64,000 nt of DNA from an uncultured Pelagibacteraceae bacterium (GTDB lineage: Bacteria > Pseudomonadota > Alphaproteobacteria > Pelagibacterales > Pelagibacteraceae), in the NCBI GenBank assembly GCA_902604525.1, contig CACKYY010000002.1:25078-89077 (forward strand), given 5' to 3'. The notes under the pieces were generated by a model that ran no database searches, had not been told where the DNA came from, and saw nothing but the letters and a program-made list of their open reading frames with translations. Positions 6,837 through 15,360 of the stretch are shown here, one piece after another; within the stretch, counting starts at the first letter, position 1; each line of letters opens with the position of its first letter. The position numbers and the translations under genes are program-made.

Positions 6837-8303
6837 ATGAATTTCTCAGATTTACAAATTGAAAATAAGCTTAAAAAGTCAATTGAACTAGCTGATTTTA
6901 AAACTCCCACTCCAATTCAAAGTCAATCAATTCCAATCAGTCTTGAGGGTAGAGATATTTTAGGGACCGCACAAACTGGAACGGGTAAAACTTTAGCCTT
7001 TACCGTCCCAATGATTAATAAATTAATTAAAGATAAGCAGGCAATGGCATTAATTGTTTGTCCTACAAGAGAACTTGCAACACAGGTAATGGCAACCATT
7101 TTAAAATTAAATGTTAGAGAAATAGGAATTGGAAATGCTCTTTTAATTGGTGGTGAGAGCATGCAAAAGCAACTTAGAAAGTTAGGCAAACGTGCAAGAA
7201 TAATAGTTGGTACTCCTGGACGAATTAATGATCACTTAAACAGAAAAAGTTTAGATTTATCAAAAGTTAATTATTTAGTCTTAGATGAGACTGACCGTAT
7301 GCTTGATATGGGTTTTACTCCTCAAATAGAACAGATTTTAAATTTTATACCAAAAGAACATCAAACATTATTATTTTCAGCAACTCTACCAAATGATATT
7401 TTAAAAATATCTCAAAGGTATCTAAATAATCCAGAAAGAATATCTGTTGGATCTTTATCAGCCCCAATTGATAAAATTAAGCAAGAAACATTTGAGGTTT
7501 CGCAGGATAAAAAATATCATGAACTAATCAATCAACTTGTAGAGAGAAGTGGGTCCATCTTAGTATTTGTTAAAACTAAACATGGTGCAGATAAAATAGT
7601 TAAAAGACTTAAATATGATGGTCATAAAGCTGATGCTATTCATGGAAACTTAAGACAAAGTAAACGAGACAGAGTTATCAATGGATTTAGAAATGGACAC
7701 AGTCGTATCCTAATTGCAACCGATGTTGCAGCACGTGGGTTAGATATCCCAGTTATCAAACATGTTATTAATTACGATCTACCACAAGTTCCAGAAGATT
7801 ATGTTCATCGAATAGGACGAACCGGTAGAGCTGGTAAAGAAGGTTCTGCTTTAACCTTTTTAACACCAAGTGATCGATCCATGTGGAATTCTATAAGTAA
7901 ATTAATAGATCCAAATTACAAACCACGTCAAAGAGATAGAAATCAAAAAAAAAGTTTTAGGGGAGGTAAAAAAGGTAAGGCTACATTTAACAAAAAAAGA
8001 AAATTTAATGATAACAAAAAAGGTAGATTCAGAGATAAAAAGAAGTTCTTTAAGAACAATGAGGATAAAAAAACTAATTTTAAAGGAAAAAATAAATTTT
8101 TTAAAAAAGATGGAGATAAAAAATCAAAATTTAAGGACAAGAAAAAATCTTTTGGCTTTACCAATAATCCAAAATATTTTGGTAAAAAAACAGATGATGT
8201 AGTTGAAAAAGACAATAAAAGAACCTCTTTTAAAGGAAAAAAAAAATTCACAAAAAGACAAAGACCTAAAAAATTTTCATTTAAAAAGCATAAAAAGAAA
8301 TAA
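6837..8303 (+). CDS. DEAD-box RNA helicase (RhlE-like) with DETD box and lysine-rich tail
   Basis: A 488-residue ATP-dependent RNA helicase of superfamily 2, acting on structured RNA or ribosome assembly. The order is: Q motif FKTPTPIQ (21-28), Walker A AQTGTGKT (45-52), PTRELA (76-81), TPGR (126-129), motif II, SAT, then ARGLDIP and HRIGRTGRAG in the second domain. Motif II reads DETD (150-153) instead of DEAD; the acidic residues needed for Mg-ATP are kept. From about residue 362 the tail consists of Lys/Phe/Arg/Asp/Gly-rich repeats (GKKKF, KDKKK, FKGKNKFFKK), probably a flexible RNA-binding extension. The codon for the odd threonine is a clean ACT. Confidence 0.93.
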   Translation: MNFSDLQIENKLKKSIELADFKTPTPIQSQSIPISLEGRDILGTAQTGTGKTLAFTVPMINKLIKDKQAMALIVCPTRELATQVMATILKLNVREIGIGNALLIGGESMQKQLRKLGKRARIIVGTPGRINDHLNRKSLDLSKVNYLVLDETDRMLDMGFTPQIEQILNFIPKEHQTLLFSATLPNDILKISQRYLNNPERISVGSLSAPIDKIKQETFEVSQDKKYHELINQLVERSGSILVFVKTKHGADKIVKRLKYDGHKADAIHGNLRQSKRDRVINGFRNGHSRILIATDVAARGLDIPVIKHVINYDLPQVPEDYVHRIGRTGRAGKEGSALTFLTPSDRSMWNSISKLIDPNYKPRQRDRNQKKSFRGGKKGKATFNKKRKFNDNKKGRFRDKKKFFKNNEDKKTNFKGKNKFFKKDGDKKSKFKDKKKSFGFTNNPKYFGKKTDDVVEKDNKRTSFKGKKKFTKRQRPKKFSFKKHKKK

Positions 8304-8306
8304 GAT

Positions 8307-8933
8307 TTAATTAGAAATCTTTTGGATCAATGAGGCTGTATTGTTTGTGGGTTTATTTACATCCTTTGAAACCTTATGAAAAATAAGATCAGGAACTTTA
8401 CGTTCATTCAAAAAGGCTGAGCCCTGTAGCTCTAAATTTAAATAACGATTTACATCTGCGTGATTAAGGATTACAGGCTGACGGTGATGAATTTCTTTAA
8501 TATTTTCTTTTGCTTCTTCTGTAATTAAACAAAATTGGTCCTCTTCAAAAATACCAGCAAAATAAATTACATTACTATCTTTTCTAACAAAATAATGAGG
8601 AGTTTTTTCATTCTCTTCCCTCTTCCATTCATAAAAACCATCTGCAACAGCAACACATCGATGATTTTTAATCAGTTTTTTAAATGAAACCTTTTCATCA
8701 ATCGTTTCTAATCTTGCATTAATCAATGCTTTGAATTTTTTATTTTTTACCCAACTAGGCACTAATCCCCACTTTAAAGCCTCTAAAGTGTTACCATTTT
8801 TATATTTTTTTATAACTGGAAGTTTTTGATAAGGATGAGCGTTATAATTTTCTGTATCCTCAACTTGAATAGCAGATTTTACTAAAGAAGAAGTTTTAGT
8901 AACTGGATTTTTAACAACATACCTTCCGCACAT
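8307..8933 (-). CDS. SRAP/YedK-type abasic-site processing protein
   Basis: A 208-residue SOS-response-associated peptidase-domain protein. The family crosslinks to abasic sites in single-stranded DNA through Cys2, protecting the fork. MCGRYVV gives Cys2 directly after the initiator Met. The catalytic pocket signatures are NARLETIDEK (about 72-81), DGFYEWKRE with its Glu (about 98-106), and HHRQPVIL near 150. The ATG overlaps the stop of the upstream TPR gene (TAATG), so translation is probably coupled. It converges on the helicase gene with a 3-base gap. Confidence 0.93.
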   Translation of the reverse strand: MCGRYVVKNPVTKTSSLVKSAIQVEDTENYNAHPYQKLPVIKKYKNGNTLEALKWGLVPSWVKNKKFKALINARLETIDEKVSFKKLIKNHRCVAVADGFYEWKREENEKTPHYFVRKDSNVIYFAGIFEEDQFCLITEEAKENIKEIHHRQPVILNHADVNRYLNLELQGSAFLNERKVPDLIFHKVSKDVNKPTNNTASLIQKISN

Positions 8934-9481
8934 TATATTGATTGTTGTTTAATTAATTCTTCTATTTGTCTTATCATGATTTCCGGAGATTGCATTGATG
9001 GGTGTATCTCTTTTGCCTGCTGATAACTAAGAATTGCTTTTTCATAATTTTTTAATTGTATATTTACTAAACCTTGTCCTGCCAAAGCACCAAAATGTCT
9101 TTCTTCTATTGCTAAAACTTTATCAATATCATCTTGAGATTTTTTGAATTCTCCTATCAAATAAAAAACTGTTGCTCTTTTATTCCATGCTTCAGCCCAA
9201 TTTTGATCAAGATTTATAACCTCTGTAAAAATCTCTATTGCTTTACTTAGTTGTTGATTTCTTACAAACTGAGAGCCTTCCTCTAACCTTGCAGTAAGTT
9301 TTGCATCAGTTGGATGAGTACTCCAAATTTTCCATATTTCCTGTTCAACAATAGATGATACTTTTGACTTATTGGCCTTTAACTCATTGAATAATTGGTT
9401 AAGTCTTACATCTCTTTCATTTGAAAAGGAGCTCGTCTGAGAAAATAAATAAAATAAGAATATTAAAAAAAACCTTTTCAT
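8933..9481 (-). CDS. Secreted TPR-repeat protein
   Basis: A 182-residue protein with an N-terminal signal peptide (MKRFFLIFLFYLFSQTSSFS) and at least three tetratricopeptide units: around 77-100 (EGSQFVRNQQLSKAIEIFTEVINLDQ), 104-135 (AWNKRATVFYLIGEFKKSQDDIDKVL) and 138-170. It is probably periplasmic and acts as a protein-interaction scaffold. This short type is common in alphaproteobacteria. Its last base overlaps the SRAP gene start. Confidence 0.85.
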   Translation of the reverse strand: MKRFFLIFLFYLFSQTSSFSNERDVRLNQLFNELKANKSKVSSIVEQEIWKIWSTHPTDAKLTARLEEGSQFVRNQQLSKAIEIFTEVINLDQNWAEAWNKRATVFYLIGEFKKSQDDIDKVLAIEERHFGALAGQGLVNIQLKNYEKAILSYQQAKEIHPSMQSPEIMIRQIEELIKQQSI

Positions 9482-9521
9482 AGTTTGATATTATCAAAAA
9501 AGAGTTTTGGAGTCTTTGGTC

Positions 9522-9974
9522 TTAAGTGTCTTGGTTGTTTTTTTTACAACTATAAAATGAAATATCTTTCTCTTTTTTATCAGAGTTTATTTTTCGGGTA
9601 ATTTCATGGATCAATTCTCCAGTACTTCTAGTAAAGACTGCAGACTCAGAATAATTTCGTTCTTGATCAAAAGCTTGTATCAAAATTATATCTTTATTAG
9701 ATATTTTTACTTCCAAATTAATCTTATTAATAAATTTTGATAAATTTTTTATAACTAATATATCTGGATTTTTTGCTATTATTTTTAAACTTTCGATATT
9801 TTCTCTTTTAATTTGATCATTTGTAAAAGAAACAAAGTTATGTTCTGCGTTTTTAATAATAACTTTTTCAAACTTACAATTAAGATCTAAATCCGTTTTA
9901 ACTGAAATATTAATATTTTTTGCATAAACATTGCTAGTTAAAAAAAAGGTAATTATCAAAATAAAATATTTCAT
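9522..9974 (-). CDS. Hypothetical secreted protein
   Basis: A 150-residue protein with a clear signal peptide (MKYFILIITFFLTSNVYAKN). The mature part is rich in short beta-strand-like segments (NISVKTDLDLNCKFEKV, NLEVKISNKDIILIQAF) and has two cysteines (about 33 and 143) that could form a disulfide. I recognise no family. It sits 6 bases after the MBL-fold gene on the same strand and 40 bases before the TPR gene, so it probably belongs to the same transcript. Confidence 0.65.
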   Translation of the reverse strand: MKYFILIITFFLTSNVYAKNINISVKTDLDLNCKFEKVIIKNAEHNFVSFTNDQIKRENIESLKIIAKNPDILVIKNLSKFINKINLEVKISNKDIILIQAFDQERNYSESAVFTRSTGELIHEITRKINSDKKEKDISFYSCKKNNQDT

Positions 9975-9980
9975 AAAATA

Positions 9981-10979
9981 TTATTTTAAAATTTCATTTA
10001 ATGGTGTTATTTGGCCAATTTTAAAAATAAGCGCATCCTCTTTTTTGAAACCATATTTTTCCGCATTATCTTTAAATCGATCTCTTGGTTCCATAATTGG
10101 TTCTAACGATAATACAAAAGTACCCCAATGCATACCAATTACTTTTTTACTTTTTAAATCTCTAGAAATCTCAAGCGCCTCTTCAGGGCTAGTGTGATAA
10201 GATGATTTATCTTTATATGGAGTTAATGGATAAAAATTATACGCTCCGATATTTATAATATTAATATCTATTGGACCGTATTTTTCGCCAATCTCTTTAT
10301 AAATATTTCCAACTCCAGTATCACAGGCAAATAAAATTTTTTTTCCATCATATTCAATTAAAAAATTTCCCCATAAAGTTTTATTGGTATCTGTTAAACT
10401 ACGTTTAGACCAATGAACTGCTGGCAGAAATGTTATTTTCATTTTTTCATTAATGATGATTTCTTCATACCAATCCATTTCATTAACATCGCTGTATCCA
10501 TTTCTTTTAAAATACTTACCTAGTTTTAATGGAGCCATTACTTTGGTATTTTTGAAAGGGAATTTTCTGATTGTCATCATATCTTGATGATCATAATGAT
10601 TATGAGTTAGTAAAAAAATATCTACAGGAGGTATTTCTTTTAAATTTATAGCTGGTTCAGTAAATCTTTTAGGTCCAAAAATTAACGGACCTGCATTTTT
10701 AGAAAAAACAGGATCAGTTATAATTGTTGTATTCCCTAATTTTATCAAAAAAGTTGCGTGCCCTATCCATCCAATATAATCACCGTCTTTATGTTTTTTA
10801 ATATCAGCTAATACTTTTTCTTTATCTACAACATGATCTTTTGGAACAGTCATATTGAGTTTCTTTTTTTCTTTATTAAATACTTTAAAAGACCACCGAA
10901 AATTTTGATCAACTTTAGGGGAACCTAGAGGGTTTCTAAAAGTGCCGTCTGGTAAATGATGATAAGGTATTTTATCCAT
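9981..10979 (-). CDS. MBL-fold hydrolase, NAPE-PLD/UlaG-like
   Basis: A 332-residue metallo-beta-lactamase-fold enzyme. The track starts at a TTG; the ATG at 10979 (MDKIPYHHLPDG) is more likely. The binuclear metal motif HNHYDHQD lies near residues 124-131, with WIGHATFLIKLG before it and the downstream ligands AVHWSKRS, FACDTGVG and MHWGTF. The N-terminal FRNP and FKVF pattern matches NAPE-phospholipase-D-like hydrolases, which cleave phosphodiesters in N-acyl phospholipids. No signal peptide is seen. The substrate here is unknown; lipid phosphodiesters are the best guess. Confidence 0.85.
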   Translation of the reverse strand: MDKIPYHHLPDGTFRNPLGSPKVDQNFRWSFKVFNKEKKKLNMTVPKDHVVDKEKVLADIKKHKDGDYIGWIGHATFLIKLGNTTIITDPVFSKNAGPLIFGPKRFTEPAINLKEIPPVDIFLLTHNHYDHQDMMTIRKFPFKNTKVMAPLKLGKYFKRNGYSDVNEMDWYEEIIINEKMKITFLPAVHWSKRSLTDTNKTLWGNFLIEYDGKKILFACDTGVGNIYKEIGEKYGPIDINIINIGAYNFYPLTPYKDKSSYHTSPEEALEISRDLKSKKVIGMHWGTFVLSLEPIMEPRDRFKDNAEKYGFKKEDALIFKIGQITPLNEILK

Positions 10980-11036
10980 ATATAAATACAAAATTAATAG
11001 TTAATGATAAATTCATAAAATTATAAATTTTATTTT

Positions 11037-11651
11037 TTATTTATCTAAAATAGCAATAATACTTCTTTTAATATTTTCACTTATTTTTATTGTTCCTTGC
11101 TGGTTAGGATGTATCCCATCTTGTAGATTTAAACTTGGGTTAAGTGCCACACCCTCTAAAAGAAAAGGTATAAATTGTAAATTATGCTTCTTAGATAATT
11201 TTGGATAAATAGCATCAAAGTCTTTCTTATATTTTATTCCATGTGTTGTTGGAGCAATCATTCCAGCTAAAATTATTTCTATTTCTTTCTTTTTTGCAAT
11301 TTCTATTATTTGTTCTAAATTTTTTTTTGTTTCATTTGGTTGTATTCCTCTAAGCATATCATTTGCACCCATTCCTAAAATGATAAGATCTATATCTGGA
11401 TCTGATAAACTCCACTCCGCCCTATTCAATCCGCCTGAAGATGTACTCCCTGAAACACTTCCATTTATAACTTGAATATTGAATCCATCTTGTTTTAATT
11501 TATTCTCTAAAACCAACGATAAATGATGTTCTTTAGGTAAACCATAACCAGCCATTAAGCTGTCTCCAAATAATACGACCTTTTCTATTGCACTTGCATT
11601 TATGTGCACTAGAAAGATCAATAAAATTTTTATAAATAAAGTTTTATTCAT
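11037..11651 (-). CDS. tesA: GDSL-type arylesterase / acyl-CoA thioesterase I
   Basis: A 204-residue SGNH hydrolase with a signal peptide ([21 protein letters not shown]), acting in the periplasm on acyl esters or thioesters. Block I FGDSLMAGYGL holds the catalytic Ser (about 31), block II is NGSVSGSTS, block III GANDMLRG and block V DGIHPNQQG with the Asp-His pair. The track start at 11702 would put a basic, non-signal stretch in front, so ATG 11651 is preferred. That codon overlaps the start of the divergent ABC gene by two bases. E. coli has the same divergent pairing (tesA and ybbA-ybbP). Confidence 0.88.
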   Translation of the reverse strand: MNKTLFIKILLIFLVHINASAIEKVVLFGDSLMAGYGLPKEHHLSLVLENKLKQDGFNIQVINGSVSGSTSSGGLNRAEWSLSDPDIDLIILGMGANDMLRGIQPNETKKNLEQIIEIAKKKEIEIILAGMIAPTTHGIKYKKDFDAIYPKLSKKHNLQFIPFLLEGVALNPSLNLQDGIHPNQQGTIKISENIKRSIIAILDK

Positions 11652-12315
11652 GTCTGCACTTCTTAAATTAAAAAAAATAAATCTTAAATACCAAACTGGC
11701 AAAGATAATATCAGAGTTTTAAAGAATATAGATTTAAATATTAAGAAGAAAGAAACTGTTTCAGTTGTAGGTGAAAGTGGTTCTGGAAAAACTAGTTTAA
11801 TAATGCTTATTGGTGGATTAGAAAAGCCAACCTCTGGGAAAATTATTTTTCAAAATCAAGAAATTACAAGCCTTAATGAGGATGAAGTAGCTGAAATTAG
11901 AAAGAAAAATATTGGAATTGTATTTCAATCTTTTTATCTAATCCCAAATTATACTGCAGTTGAAAATGTTGCCTTAACACTTGAGCTAAATAATTTTAAA
12001 AATCCTGAAAAAGAAGCAAAAATTTTATTAGATCGTTTTGGTTTAAAACATCGTTTTAATAATCTTCCAAGTCAACTATCTGGTGGGGAGCAGCAAAGAG
12101 TAGCTATAGCAAGAGCAATCGCTATGAAACCTGAATTGATTTTAGCTGATGAACCAACTGGTAATTTAGATACTGAAAACTCTACATTGATTTCAAATAT
12201 ATTATTTAAATATGTGAAAGAAGAAGGTTCTTCTTTAATTATGGTCACTCATGACCCCAAACTTGCTGATAAAGCAGAAAGAAAAATTAAAATTAAAGAT
12301 GGAAAAATCAAATAA
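11650..12315 (+). CDS. ybbA: ABC transporter ATPase, YbbA/LolD-like
   Basis: A 221-residue ATPase of the MacB/LolD group. Walker A is GESGSGKTS, the Q-loop [16 protein letters not shown], the signature [14 protein letters not shown] and Walker [13 protein letters not shown], whose NLD extension is typical of the family. The track begins at 11602, but [17 protein letters not shown] at 11650 is the natural start. It overlaps the permease gene by 17 bases. The esterase-divergent context points to the YbbA-YbbP mechanotransmission-type system rather than lipoprotein sorting. Confidence 0.9.
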   Translation: MSALLKLKKINLKYQTGKDNIRVLKNIDLNIKKKETVSVVGESGSGKTSLIMLIGGLEKPTSGKIIFQNQEITSLNEDEVAEIRKKNIGIVFQSFYLIPNYTAVENVALTLELNNFKNPEKEAKILLDRFGLKHRFNNLPSQLSGGEQQRVAIARAIAMKPELILADEPTGNLDTENSTLISNILFKYVKEEGSSLIMVTHDPKLADKAERKIKIKDGKIK

Positions 12316-14833
12316 CTCTTCAGAATTTAATCTAATACTTAAATATGCTCTAAAAGATTTAAGTAGAAACTATCATAAAATCTCAAGCATCATTATAACT
12401 CTTTTCATTAGCCTTTTTATTTTAAGTGCTATTTTCACAATCGAAGATAGTTTGAAAAAAGAACTAAATGATAACGCCAAAGCATTATTAGGTGGAGATT
12501 TAGAGATTGATTACAATCGTAATCAAGGAAACTTGGATTTGGTAAATCAAGTTAAAGAATTTGCAACTGTATCTCAAATGATTGAATTTAGTACAATGCT
12601 TTCAACAACTGGAAGAGAGAAAAATAAATCTTTATTTACAAGAATTAAAACTGTGGATGAAAAATATCCACTTTATGGTCAAGTTGATTATGAGCCGATC
12701 GGAGCTTATGAAAGAATGCAAAGAGAACCAAATACAATTTTGATTAACGAAAGTTTATCAAAGACACTTGACATAAAAATTAACGAGCAAGTTAAAGTTC
12801 AAGACCAAAACTTTAATGTGATTGGAATTATTAAATCAGTACCAGATGTAAGTGGATTTGTTGCATTTGGTGATTGGGCCCTAGCTGGCAAACAAACTTT
12901 AGAAATATTAAAACTAAATGGAATAGGAAGTTTTTTAAATTATGAGTATAAAGTAAAATTTAATAATGATGATGATCCAGCGCAAATTGAGAAAAAAATC
13001 GAAAATATTTTCAAAAATGATCAAAAAGTAAAACTTAGATACCCTGAAAATTCAGCAAGTGGTATTAAAAGAATTATTAACAATTTCTCTCAATTTTTAT
13101 CTCTTGTATCTATAAGTGCAATGTTGATTGCTGGAATTGGAATTGCAAATACTTTATTATCTTTTATCAATCAAAACAATATGTCAATTGCTGTTAGAAA
13201 AGCAGTAGGATTTTATTCTGGAAATATCAAAACACTTTATTATCTACAATTATTTATTTTACTGTTTGTTATTACTGTAATTTCATATGGGTCTAGTTTC
13301 TTAATTGTTCCAATAGCAGATAGATACTTATCTGATGGTTTAGGATTAAACGTTTATCCAGTTTTTTCTTTTTTGAATTTTTTTAAAATATTTTTAGTTG
13401 GATTGCTAGTCCTTATAATTTTTTCTATACCAACAATAAGTTCTATTGATCAAGTAAAAGCTTCTAATTTGTTTAGAAATGTATTTCAAAATTTACAATT
13501 TTATTATTCAAAAAAATCAGTCGCTGTAAGTTTTATTTTGTTATCTACTTTAATTTTATTATTTACCATTGGATCTGAACAGCCAACTTATAGTTTGGGA
13601 TATTTTATGGCTTTTTTTGTATGTTTAATAGTTTTTTTCTTGCTTTCAAAGTTAATTATTTTTTTTCTAAAAAAATTTAAATCAAGTTCAATTGTTTCAC
13701 TAAAAGTATCAATTAAAAATATTACTCAAACAAAAAGTATTACTCCTATTACTGTAATGTCTCTAGGTTTAGGCGTTACATTATTGTTAACTCTGGCTTT
13801 AGTGGGTACTAACTTTCAAAGAGAAATAGCTAAATCTATCCCTGATATTGCACCTGATTATTTTTTTGTTGGCATTCAAAAAGGAGAGCGTGAAAAATTT
13901 GAGCAAGGTATTTTAAACATGGATAAATATGCAAACATTGAAATAGTTCCAATGGTATCATCTGGTATTACAAAAATTAATGGAGTTGATCCTAATACAT
14001 TCATCAAACCTGATAATGATAGTTATTGGGTAATTGGAAGTGAACGAAGATCATCATGGGTAGAGGATATTCCAAAAGATAATCCGATCTTAGAGGGAGA
14101 ATGGTGGGATTTATCTAAGCCAAATCAGTTACAAATATCGCTGGATGCTAAAGTTGCAAAAGATTTTAATATTCAACTAGGTGATATTTTTACTTTGAAT
14201 ATTTATGGAAGAGAGATTGATGGAGAAGTAATTAATTTTAGAGAAGTAGATTATCGTGATCTTAGTATTAATTTTGCAATGCTGTTTAACCCACAATTTG
14301 CAAAGGAAATTCCACATGAATACTTAGCAACCGCAAAATTTAATTCTGATAAATTTGATGAAACAGAAATGTTGGAGATAATGCCAAGTTTATCCATGAT
14401 TAAAATTGCAGATTATCTCCAAAAAGTAACTACAGTTTTAAACAAAGTATTCATAGCTGTTACTTTAATTTCCGCTGTAACAATTATTATTGGTTTAATT
14501 GTAATATCAAGTGCAATTATGGTTCAGGGAAAAATAAAAGAGTATCAAAATCTAGTTTTTAAAATCTTGGGTTTTTCAAAAAAACAAATTATTTTCTCAT
14601 CCTTAATTGAATTCATAATTATTTTTATGTCTGTGATTTTGATTGCAACATTTTTTGCAGTAATAGGGTCTAAATTTATTTTAGAAAATATATTTGAACT
14701 AGTTTGGCAGTTTGACTTTAAAATTTTAATTTATTTGGCTTTTTCAATTGGGTTGGTTACTTTAATGTTGATTTTAATTACAAATTTAAGATATTTAAAT
14801 CCTAAAATCTATCCGCTTATAAGAAATCAATAG
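12299..14833 (+). CDS. ybbP: FtsX-like ABC permease, YbbP-like
   Basis: About 844 residues. An N-terminal membrane helix (about 22-45) precedes a large periplasmic domain, then three helices (about 265-390), a further pair near 410-460, a second periplasmic domain (about 510-690) and three last helices. This is the duplicated FtsX/MacB-like layout of YbbP, of near-typical length. The start at 12299 ([10 protein letters not shown]) is chosen over the track's 12251 because the earlier stretch lies in the ATPase gene; 17 bases of overlap remain. The E. coli counterpart has no firmly known substrate, and the pairing with a TesA-like esterase suggests an envelope lipid role. Confidence 0.88.
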   Translation: MEKSNNSSEFNLILKYALKDLSRNYHKISSIIITLFISLFILSAIFTIEDSLKKELNDNAKALLGGDLEIDYNRNQGNLDLVNQVKEFATVSQMIEFSTMLSTTGREKNKSLFTRIKTVDEKYPLYGQVDYEPIGAYERMQREPNTILINESLSKTLDIKINEQVKVQDQNFNVIGIIKSVPDVSGFVAFGDWALAGKQTLEILKLNGIGSFLNYEYKVKFNNDDDPAQIEKKIENIFKNDQKVKLRYPENSASGIKRIINNFSQFLSLVSISAMLIAGIGIANTLLSFINQNNMSIAVRKAVGFYSGNIKTLYYLQLFILLFVITVISYGSSFLIVPIADRYLSDGLGLNVYPVFSFLNFFKIFLVGLLVLIIFSIPTISSIDQVKASNLFRNVFQNLQFYYSKKSVAVSFILLSTLILLFTIGSEQPTYSLGYFMAFFVCLIVFFLLSKLIIFFLKKFKSSSIVSLKVSIKNITQTKSITPITVMSLGLGVTLLLTLALVGTNFQREIAKSIPDIAPDYFFVGIQKGEREKFEQGILNMDKYANIEIVPMVSSGITKINGVDPNTFIKPDNDSYWVIGSERRSSWVEDIPKDNPILEGEWWDLSKPNQLQISLDAKVAKDFNIQLGDIFTLNIYGREIDGEVINFREVDYRDLSINFAMLFNPQFAKEIPHEYLATAKFNSDKFDETEMLEIMPSLSMIKIADYLQKVTTVLNKVFIAVTLISAVTIIIGLIVISSAIMVQGKIKEYQNLVFKILGFSKKQIIFSSLIEFIIIFMSVILIATFFAVIGSKFILENIFELVWQFDFKILIYLAFSIGLVTLMLILITNLRYLNPKIYPLIRNQ

Positions 14834-14850
14834 TAAAAAAAATAATAGAT

Positions 14851-15120
14851 TTATTTCCATCGTTTTAAAGAATTCAGTAATTTTGATCCTAAAGGACTAA
14901 TAGGTTCTTGAAGTATAATTTCTTTTCCTGTTTTTTCTTTTACAAGTCTTAATAATTTAGTTGCCAAACCTTGTTTTCTAAATATTGGATTAACAAAAAT
15001 ATATTCTACTTCACCATTTATATTAAATCTTACAAAGCCTAATGTTGTATTTTCATTTTTGAAGGTAAATACACCATCGGATAAATCTATTTGATATTTT
15101 GAAAGATCAATTTTCGTCAT
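14851..15120 (-). CDS. Small GNAT-type N-acetyltransferase
   Basis: An 89-residue protein with the core of the GNAT fold only. FRFNINGEVEYIFVNPIFRKQGLATKLL has the beta strand followed by the acetyl-CoA loop (R-K-Q-G-L-A), here split by a normal spacing near residues 43-55. The first strands are shortened compared with the usual 140-160 residues. TAAGGATAATG joins it to the upstream small ORF, whose stop overlaps its ribosome site. The acceptor substrate is unknown. Confidence 0.75.
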   Translation of the reverse strand: MTKIDLSKYQIDLSDGVFTFKNENTTLGFVRFNINGEVEYIFVNPIFRKQGLATKLLRLVKEKTGKEIILQEPISPLGSKLLNSLKRWK

Positions 15121-15125
15121 TATCC

Positions 15126-15290
15126 TTAGTAATTTAAGAGCAAAAGAATGATTGCTATAATTACTATTACGGAACTAACAACAATATAATTTAGTTTAAT
15201 ATTTAATTTTTTTTCACCAAAGTCACTAATTTTTTCCCAAAACAAAACAATCAAAAAAACTAAAACAGCAGGAATTATAAATTTTATCAT
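15126..15290 (-). CDS. Small two-helix membrane protein, 54 residues (not in ORF track)
   Basis: An ATG at 15290 opens a 54-codon frame ending TAA at 15126. The product starts MIKFIIPAVLVFLIVLFW, has a polar charged middle (EKISDFGEKKLN), and ends with a second helix VVSSVIVIIAIILLLLNY. Helix-loop-helix with both segments of membrane length is unlikely by chance. The frame fills a gap that otherwise holds nothing, and its stop leads straight into the GNAT ribosome site (AAGGATAATG), so the two form a unit. Function is unknown. Confidence 0.65.
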   Translation of the reverse strand: MIKFIIPAVLVFLIVLFWEKISDFGEKKLNIKLNYIVVSSVIVIIAIILLLLNY

Positions 15291-15360
15291 TATTTATAAT
15301 TACTATAAACCTTTTGAATTTCTTTGCAAAATTTACCCTATCTGTTAAGCATTTTCGAAA

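Noticed and set aside
7943-8251. 102-residue minus-strand ORF under the helicase tail
   Set aside because: It is the antisense of a lysine-rich repeat (poly-Leu/Phe/Ser product), a composition artefact.
11602-11702. Longer starts for the ybbA-like gene (11602) and esterase (11702)
   Set aside because: They would overlap by 100 bases, and the extra residues do not match either family; the esterase signal peptide begins only at 11651.
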